A DNA stretch of 36,975 nucleotides, taken from positions 1 to 36,975 of IMG/VR virus record IMGVR_UViG_3300032213_001885; one strand, given 5' to 3'. Under the pieces are notes generated by a model, which was given only the letters and a program-made list of their open reading frames with translations, searched no databases and was not told where the DNA came from. The stretch is from a virus. Shown in pieces: positions 30,617-36,975 of this stretch. The first letter of the stretch is position 1. Each line of letters starts with the position of its first letter. The position numbers and the translations under genes are program-made.

Positions 30617-33600
30617 TATATAGACTTACTCTCCCCGACCATTTTTATATTAACCTTAGCCTTGTTTCCAATAACTGCTTCGGCTTTTCTAACAATCATA
30701 TTTGCAAGAGCTGTTGTGTCCATTCCATCTGTTGCAGTTATGTATTGATTAAGTGTAACATATGAAGGACTATCCTGTCTAGACATTGCCTGTGTTCCAC
30801 TAATTTTTGATTGTGAAGGAACAGAGTATTGCATATTATTAATTTTTTCAAGTAATGGTAAGACTCCTGGCTGTCTAACAGCATTGGCATTTACAATAAA
30901 TTCTCCGTTAGAAACATATGCACCACTAGCATATTTACCCTTTGGAAGACTTGGCATATATATTGAATCAGATGTTCCAGTTCCAGGACCAGAAAGAAGT
31001 CCTCCATCTTTATAAGACTTAATTGATGTTCCGTCTGGAGTTGAAGCATACCAGGCTCCTATTGCTTTTTTACCTTCATAAACTAAACCATTCATCATAT
31101 ATGTATAGTCACCTTGAGCCCATTGAGTTTTATGTAACTTAGCAAATGCTCTTGCAGCCTGTCCTCTATCTAGCCATGTCTTTCCAGTTAATTTAGAATC
31201 TGGTATTACATAAGTTTCTGCCGCCCCAGCTGGGCCAGCAACTGGCATAGAGTTATAAGTCTTTTGATCAATTTCTTTACCTGCAGCATCATAATATTTA
31301 CCTTTAGAAGATTTTCCAGCTACCTTTGATTGGTCTGCTTTAGATAGTGAAGATGGCCCAGTGCCTGTCATATCTACTGTCTTACCGCTAATAGTAATAT
31401 TGCCATTAACAACTATTCCTTTTGCCAATAGGGAGGCTTCAATTGCATCTGGAGTACCTGCCATAATTTTAAGTGCCTTATCTGCTATTTGACTTTGAGT
31501 TAAATTAGTTGGAGTTTTTTCTCCAGCAGCCGCCGCAGATGTAGCAATTAATTTACCTGAGTCAATTTGACCATTTGGTGTTCTAGTATACTCAGCAAGA
31601 GTTTTTCCTGCTATTTTTGCATTTGTATACAAAGTAGTCATTGCAGAATTTACATTATTTACAGCTGTTTTTTGATCTTCTAGTTTCTTTTTAAATGAGT
31701 CTAGGCTTTCGGCAGCAATTGCAGCTTTATCAGCTAAATCCTGATTTTTGTTTGAAATATTTTCAATAGCTTTCTTTAATGGTTCATTAGCTTTTTCATT
31801 AGCAGTATCAATAGCTTTAGTCTGTGCATCTGTTTGTTGTTGAGAAGTTAAAGATTCTAAATCAATTCTTAATGACTGAGCAAGACCAGTATCTCCAGTT
31901 GCATTAGCATTCTGTATAGCAAGTCTAGTCTTTTCAATTTCTCTTCCCAAATCAGCATCTTTTTGTTTTTCAGCTAGGGCCTTTTTTCTAGATTCAGCTA
32001 ACTTATTGTTAGCTTCAATTTGTTTATTTAGAGAGGCAAGCATATCTCTGTCAGAAATTTGTTGTTTAGCTGTTTGTGTTTTTAAGCTTAAAACGTAACC
32101 CTTTACTTTTTTATCAAGGGCGTCGATAGCATCATATTGTTTTGACAGAATACCTTTTCTATTTGATGCTTCAACCTGTGTGCCAACTTCATTAAATACT
32201 TGAGCGAGTGCTCCCGCCTGCTCATTTGTAAGAGCATTAATATTTCCTCTAAATCCTTTTGCTGCAAGCTCAAGTTTAGCCCATACGGTAACTAGGCTTT
32301 CTGTACCGTTAAATAGCTGTGCCATTTCTTTATTAGACTTAGACAATTCTTTTACAACATCTTTTCCAATTTGTCCTCTAGCACCTTCTTTTGCATTTAT
32401 TTGATCAAGAACTGTTTTTGTGGCTTCTGATATGCTTAATGATTTTAATTTGCCAGAAGTATCTTTATTTACTAGCTTTTCTCTTTTTTCAATCAAATCA
32501 TTAATGGCAGTTTCTATTGCTTGTGTAGCAGTATTAAATGAAAGTGCCTGTTCTTTCTTACCTTCATTTTTTCTAGATGCTCCAAAATCAACAACTGCCT
32601 GAACTGCGTTTGTCTGTGGATCTTTTATTGAATTGAATAATGGATTTTGCATAGTAGCAGATCTTGCTTGATTTGCTTGATCTGATAGTTGCAAGGCAGC
32701 ATACAGTTTTTTAGTTGCTTCTTCTGCGGACATTCCCGCAGCAATAAACTGTTCTTTTATTCTACGGACAGCATCTGGAATTTTCTCGCTGGGCTGCTTG
32801 TTAAGAGAAGCAATAATATCTGGCATTGTTGTTTTTACTTCTTCTTTTAATTTTTTATACTCTGCAACAGTTAAAGAAAATGGAGTCCCAGCACTTAGCA
32901 TGCTATCGTAGATCAGCTTATTGGCTTCTGCCGTATCTTTTGCTGCTTGAACTGTTTCTTTTACTTTCTTTCCAAAATCTCTGAATTGTAGCCCAGCTTT
33001 TTTAGCTGCTTCTTCTGTTAGCCCAAACGAAACTTGATTTAATCTTTGTCCTTCTTTGTAGTTATTCCATGCCTTATATCCTGCAACTAAGGCTGTTGTA
33101 ACCCCAGCTAATATTAAATTTCCTCTTGAGAAAATCTTTAAGGTATTTCCTAATACACTACCTAGTCTAGCAAGTACTTGGCTGGATGCGTTTCCTTCTT
33201 TTGACATACTTGTTAAATGTGTAACTGTTTTTGCAAAGATAGGATCTTTTAGGTTTGGAGTATTAAATCCTCCACTTTTAAGTAGTGGGCCTTCCATTCC
33301 CTCTGGCCTTGGAAAGCTAGGTGGCCTCTTTGATAATTTAGCAGCTCCCATATTACCCATAAGTAAAAATGGTAATAGGCTTCCGAGTTGGCTTATTATA
33401 GATCCAGAGGTTCCACCAATTTTCCCACCAAGGAAATTGGCTCCCATGCCAACTCCACCAAGCATAGCCAGTGATCCAATCATTCCGCCCATTCCATACG
33501 CAGGAATTTTTCCACCAGAGTTCATACCTGGAATAATTTTTCCACTTTGGCTTGGACTAAATAATTCTGGTCCCTTTTCTCCAACTAAATAATTTTGCCC

Positions 33601-36600
33601 TGGAGATACTGGACCGCCCATTTCTCTTTGACCACTAATACCAAATATCTTCTTTTTAAGTTCTGCTGTCATTGGGGTGTTTTGTTTTGAATCCCAATTT
33701 AAATATTTGTTTTTTAATATGTCTTTGTCTATTGGCGAAAGTTGTTTTAATACATTTCTATCTCCAACCATGTCTGAAGCCGCTGATCTAATAATTGAAT
33801 CTAATACGTCTGGCTCAAGTCCGTGTTTTAGGGCACCAGTATTTGCATCCTTAACATATCCGTATGGCTTTTCTTTGGCCATGGCTGCTGCAAATTTATC
33901 ATAGAATAACTTTTGTGTATTTTTTCTTAAACCAGAATTTGCAAATAAAGTTTCTGCCATTTTAATTGATAAAGAATTAACTCCCCAGGGAGCTGATTCA
34001 TACATGCTTGGCTTGGGTGCTCCTGTTGGACCAAATCCTGCGCCGATCCTTCTCATTGCAAGTCCCTTAAGAACATTACCTATTGCTCCACCGCCCACGT
34101 AACCTGGAATTTCTCCTCCAGAGTTTGCGGCAATTTTATTTTTAAACATTGGCTTTCGACCTATAGTTAACAGGCTTCTCAATTGATTTAATATCAAGAC
34201 TGGTTTATTAGCCTGTATATTTTTTATTACTGAAGGCAATTGTTTTTCTAAGGTTGCAGCGTCTTTATATCCTAATTCTCTAGCAAGCATCTCTGCAGCT
34301 GCTTTAGCTTGTTTTGCGCTTAGCGGAACTCGATCCTCAAACATTCCACCACTCATGGTATTTAAATGATTTGTAAATTGATTAACAGTCTGGTCTCCAG
34401 CAATTGCTCGATAAATATTTCCTCTTGTAAGATTGGCTGTCTTTTTATCTTTAGATGCAGTGAACCATTCATTCCACCTATCGGTGTGCTCACTAGCAAA
34501 CTTTCTGCCACTTCTATAAATTCCCATAACTCTTTTTGTTGAAGATTTATCTATGTCAGACCTTTGTTCAAGAGCATGCACTAAATCTATCTCAGGTCTT
34601 TTTCCACCAATTTGCGGACGGCTACCACGTAGAATATCTTTAGTATCTTTTATTAAAATGTCTTTATATCGAACTACTTCTTCTTTTCCATCTGGCAAAG
34701 TTCTAGTAACTTTAGCACCTTGCATATTAATATATTGCTGCATTTGATTAGATTGAGCTATTCTAATTGATTTAAACTTCTGTCTATCAATATCACCATC
34801 TGGCATTCTTGCTCTTGTAAATGCGCTTTCAATATCTCTTTTTGCTAGACTGATAGACTCGTCTGGAGAAAATCCAACGTCTTGTAGGACTGCAGCATCA
34901 TGTAAAATAAATTGAAGCATAAGATCTTTTTCAAAATCTGGATTGTTTGCTCTATTCATATAGCCTTGTAATCCTTTTGCATGGTTAAGGGATAATGTTG
35001 GAGGCTTATTTCCATAAGCCCTTCTTCCGTCAATTTTTCCTCCGACCTGCATAAATGAAATTCGTTTTTTAGTTTTGTTAGCAACATCATATGCATCTTT
35101 ATTTTCAGCATAAACCTTTGGTGGAACTACTGTTTCGCCAGGGGTAACGACTGCATCAATCATTCCTCCAGACTGATAGCCTCTTTTGGCTTTAGCCACT
35201 AGAGGTGGGTTAACTTTAGATGCTTCTTGATTTAATACAAATCCGCCAATTGGCAGCTTAGCCATAGTGTTATCATAGTTAATACTTGTATCTCCTGGAA
35301 CAACGGCTCCGTCTTTTTGGGGATGATAAACATATCCACCTGAATTTAATTTTCTAGGCATTGTTGTTTGTATGCTGTATCCAGCACCAGAAGTTCTTAC
35401 TCCAAGGTTTTTAGCAATTGCATCTATTGTTGCAGCAGTTTCTGTTTTATGAAATAGCTCTTTCATATTAGATTGTCCAGTTTTAGATACTACCGACTGT
35501 CCAGTTAAAGGGACCATTCCAAAATTAATATTTCTAGCCTGAGCAGTTGCAATTCCTTGTGCAGTTTCAACCATTAATTTTTCAATTACTAGGTTTAACT
35601 CAGCTATTTTCATTCTTGCTTGTTCAGCTGTAATTTTTCCAGATTGTAATGACTTAACAATTAATTCCGTTTCGTCTGCGGCAAGGGAAGTAACTTTTGT
35701 CATTTCTGGTAAAAGCATTTGATAAGAGTCTGACAATGACTTAGTAATTGTTCCAGTTGCTGCGATTTCTTGTTTTAATAGGACAAGTTCTGCTTCTGAT
35801 TGCATTGCAATTGCTGCAGTCATAGAGTGCCACTTGGCTGCTTCTGATGCTACAACGCCAGTCGACACGTTGTTAATAGATGTGACTCCTGGAATTCTTG
35901 GCATATCAGCATTCATGTATGATTGTGGTGCATTTAATACTCTTTGATTTACTGGCTTTGGTCCTGGAACTGTTGAAAAAATAGTTTCTTGTGATCTTTG
36001 ATCTGGAGTTTTAGAACCAGTTGGTATCATGTGAGACATGTCTCTTGAATAAGGCTTTCCTACGTATGGGCTATTTTTATCTACAACTCTTGCACCATTC
36101 ATTAATACTGGGTTTCCAGCAACAGTAGACATACTGTTAGATGTGGCAATTGTTGATGACATTGCATTTTCTTTTAACTTAGCAAATGATGATGAAAGAG
36201 TTAATACTGCGTCTGAAAATGTTGCTGCTGCTTTTGTATCGCTATAAAAAGATTCCTCTACTGTTTTAGCAGCAGCTGAAGCAGCCATTAGCTCTGGAGT
36301 CAATAACTTAAATCCTGTCCCACCCTTGCCTATATTCTTTAAAGAGAATATTCCTTTTATAATGTATCCAAAGAAGTTTGCAAGGACACCAGTAAGCATA
36401 ATGATTGGTCCTGCAATAGCCGTTAGTGATCCAACTAATCCAAGGACTGCTTTAATTGGCCCTGGAAGATTTCCAATAAATTTAATAATTCCATCTACGG
36501 CATTTAATACGGTTGCTGCAACTTTTAAGAACTGCTCACCAACTGCTGACAAATCGGCTTTAATAGACTCTAGCGCTCTCTTGTATCGGCCAGATGCAGA

Positions 36601-36975
36601 CTCTGTCATCATTTTTAATTCTCGCTCAGAAATATTAGCTAAGTCTGTCGTGCTAGCTTTCATTAAATCTAAAACTTGAAGAGTTTGACTTCCTTGTTTT
36701 CCAAGGTTCTCAAATAATGCATTAATTCTTGCAAATTGAAATTTACCAAAAAGCTGCTCTATAGCTCTTGCTCTACTCAATGGATCTAGAGTATCTAGAG
36801 AATCTTTAAGTGCCATAATTGTGCCTGTTAAATTTCCAGCATTCTTTTCTACTATTCCTCCAAGATCTATGCCCATCTCCATGAACATTCCTCTTGCAAC
36901 TTTAGTTGGGTTGATAATAGATGCTAAAGCAGACTTTAATGCGTTAGCTCCTTCAGATGCATTAATTCCGCCTTC
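30616..36975 (-). CDS. Tail tape-measure protein (5' end outside the window)
   Basis: About 2119 visible codons, and the frame is open to the window edge; the upstream codons (EGGINASEGANALKSALAS...) already belong to a TP901-type tape-measure core. It sets tail length and is ejected with the DNA. Features by visible residue: TP901 core up to about 180, a hydrophobic segment near 180-215, Gly/Pro-rich loops of the type SGGxxPG around 560-620, two unrecognised globular inserts (about 650-945 and 990-1115), a second hydrophobic region near 1180, long coiled coils at 1400-1750, and a typical C-terminal GPGTGTSDS...SNGEFIVNA motif. No peptidase or lysozyme motif is seen. Confidence 0.92.
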   Translation of the reverse strand, partial: EGGINASEGANALKSALASIINPTKVARGMFMEMGIDLGGIVEKNAGNLTGTIMALKDSLDTLDPLSRARAIEQLFGKFQFARINALFENLGKQGSQTLQVLDLMKASTTDLANISERELKMMTESASGRYKRALESIKADLSAVGEQFLKVAATVLNAVDGIIKFIGNLPGPIKAVLGLVGSLTAIAGPIIMLTGVLANFFGYIIKGIFSLKNIGKGGTGFKLLTPELMAASAAAKTVEESFYSDTKAAATFSDAVLTLSSSFAKLKENAMSSTIATSNSMSTVAGNPVLMNGARVVDKNSPYVGKPYSRDMSHMIPTGSKTPDQRSQETIFSTVPGPKPVNQRVLNAPQSYMNADMPRIPGVTSINNVSTGVVASEAAKWHSMTAAIAMQSEAELVLLKQEIAATGTITKSLSDSYQMLLPEMTKVTSLAADETELIVKSLQSGKITAEQARMKIAELNLVIEKLMVETAQGIATAQARNINFGMVPLTGQSVVSKTGQSNMKELFHKTETAATIDAIAKNLGVRTSGAGYSIQTTMPRKLNSGGYVYHPQKDGAVVPGDTSINYDNTMAKLPIGGFVLNQEASKVNPPLVAKAKRGYQSGGMIDAVVTPGETVVPPKVYAENKDAYDVANKTKKRISFMQVGGKIDGRRAYGNKPPTLSLNHAKGLQGYMNRANNPDFEKDLMLQFILHDAAVLQDVGFSPDESISLAKRDIESAFTRARMPDGDIDRQKFKSIRIAQSNQMQQYINMQGAKVTRTLPDGKEEVVRYKDILIKDTKDILRGSRPQIGGKRPEIDLVHALEQRSDIDKSSTKRVMGIYRSGRKFASEHTDRWNEWFTASKDKKTANLTRGNIYRAIAGDQTVNQFTNHLNTMSGGMFEDRVPLSAKQAKAAAEMLARELGYKDAATLEKQLPSVIKNIQANKPVLILNQLRSLLTIGRKPMFKNKIAANSGGEIPGYVGGGAIGNVLKGLAMRRIGAGFGPTGAPKPSMYESAPWGVNSLSIKMAETLFANSGLRKNTQKLFYDKFAAAMAKEKPYGYVKDANTGALKHGLEPDVLDSIIRSAASDMVGDRNVLKQLSPIDKDILKNKYLNWDSKQNTPMTAELKKKIFGISGQREMGGPVSPGQNYLVGEKGPELFSPSQSGKIIPGMNSGGKIPAYGMGGMIGSLAMLGGVGMGANFLGGKIGGTSGSIISQLGSLLPFLLMGNMGAAKLSKRPPSFPRPEGMEGPLLKSGGFNTPNLKDPIFAKTVTHLTSMSKEGNASSQVLARLGSVLGNTLKIFSRGNLILAGVTTALVAGYKAWNNYKEGQRLNQVSFGLTEEAAKKAGLQFRDFGKKVKETVQAAKDTAEANKLIYDSMLSAGTPFSLTVAEYKKLKEEVKTTMPDIIASLNKQPSEKIPDAVRRIKEQFIAAGMSAEEATKKLYAALQLSDQANQARSATMQNPLFNSIKDPQTNAVQAVVDFGASRKNEGKKEQALSFNTATQAIETAINDLIEKREKLVNKDTSGKLKSLSISEATKTVLDQINAKEGARGQIGKDVVKELSKSNKEMAQLFNGTESLVTVWAKLELAAKGFRGNINALTNEQAGALAQVFNEVGTQVEASNRKGILSKQYDAIDALDKKVKGYVLSLKTQTAKQQISDRDMLASLNKQIEANNKLAESRKKALAEKQKDADLGREIEKTRLAIQNANATGDTGLAQSLRIDLESLTSQQQTDAQTKAIDTANEKANEPLKKAIENISNKNQDLADKAAIAAESLDSFKKKLEDQKTAVNNVNSAMTTLYTNAKIAGKTLAEYTRTPNGQIDSGKLIATSAAAAGEKTPTNLTQSQIADKALKIMAGTPDAIEASLLAKGIVVNGNITISGKTVDMTGTGPSSLSKADQSKVAGKSSKGKYYDAAGKEIDQKTYNSMPVAGPAGAAETYVIPDSKLTGKTWLDRGQAARAFAKLHKTQWAQGDYTYMMNGLVYEGKKAIGAWYASTPDGTSIKSYKDGGLLSGPGTGTSDSIYMPSLPKGKYASGAYVSNGEFIVNANAVRQPGVLPLLEKINNMQYSVPSQSKISGTQAMSRQDSPSYVTLNQYITATDGMDTTALANMIVRKAEAVIGNKAKVNIKMVGESKSI

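Overview
The window is part of a tailed double-stranded DNA phage genome (Caudoviricetes), probably siphovirus-like. Every gene I can support lies on the minus strand, so transcription runs from high to low coordinates. The DNA is AT-rich and packed very tightly: most neighbouring genes share a TAATG or ATGA stop-start, or overlap by 8, 11, 14 or more bases. I found 45 protein genes, eight of them between 38 and 67 codons long. I see no tRNA, rRNA, CRISPR array, insertion sequence, integrase, capsid, portal, holin or endolysin here. The longest stretch without a gene is 133 bases. The host cannot be read directly. A DnaE-type polymerase with an intact PHP domain, TTG/GTG starts, an apparently leaderless terminase promoter and the low GC together would fit a phage of low-GC aquatic Actinobacteria, but that is inference.

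Read in the direction of transcription there are three blocks. (1) 36975-22493 is the tail module: tape measure (its 5' end lies outside the window), a small tail protein, a 1085-aa baseplate/minor tail protein with an inserted lectin-like domain, two smaller tail proteins, an 831-aa fibre with an FN3-like domain and a self-cleaving S74 chaperone, a 58-aa coiled-coil protein and a small fibre-like protein. (2) A sigma70-type promoter at 22485-22458 opens the replication and recombination block, 22401-6025: metallophosphoesterase, zinc-finger and HTH proteins, a probable helicase loader, DnaB-like helicase, DnaG-like primase, a probable single-strand-binding protein followed by a hairpin terminator, DNA polymerase III alpha, MazG, RecA (with its own promoter), a cluster of three 2-oxoglutarate/Fe(II) oxygenases with a DUF6065-like protein and a small PD-(D/E)XK-like nuclease, a Cas4/RecB-like exonuclease and a RuvC-like resolvase. 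(3) 5989-1 begins with a near-consensus promoter that would start transcription on the ATG of the small terminase. It carries terS, a fourth oxygenase, terL, a GMP reductase/IMPDH-like enzyme, a thermonuclease, Hsp20, an FmdB-like zinc protein and the start of a secreted Ala/Thr-rich protein.

The genes fit a phage that brings most of its own replisome and recombination machinery, apart from a sliding clamp and clamp loader. It also reshapes the host purine pool (GMP reductase-like enzyme, MazG, nuclease) and carries a stress chaperone. The most unusual features are the CIRCE-like operator at hsp20, the palindromic operator at the secreted-protein gene, a structured leader before the thermonuclease, and four oxygenases, one of them wedged between the two terminase subunits.
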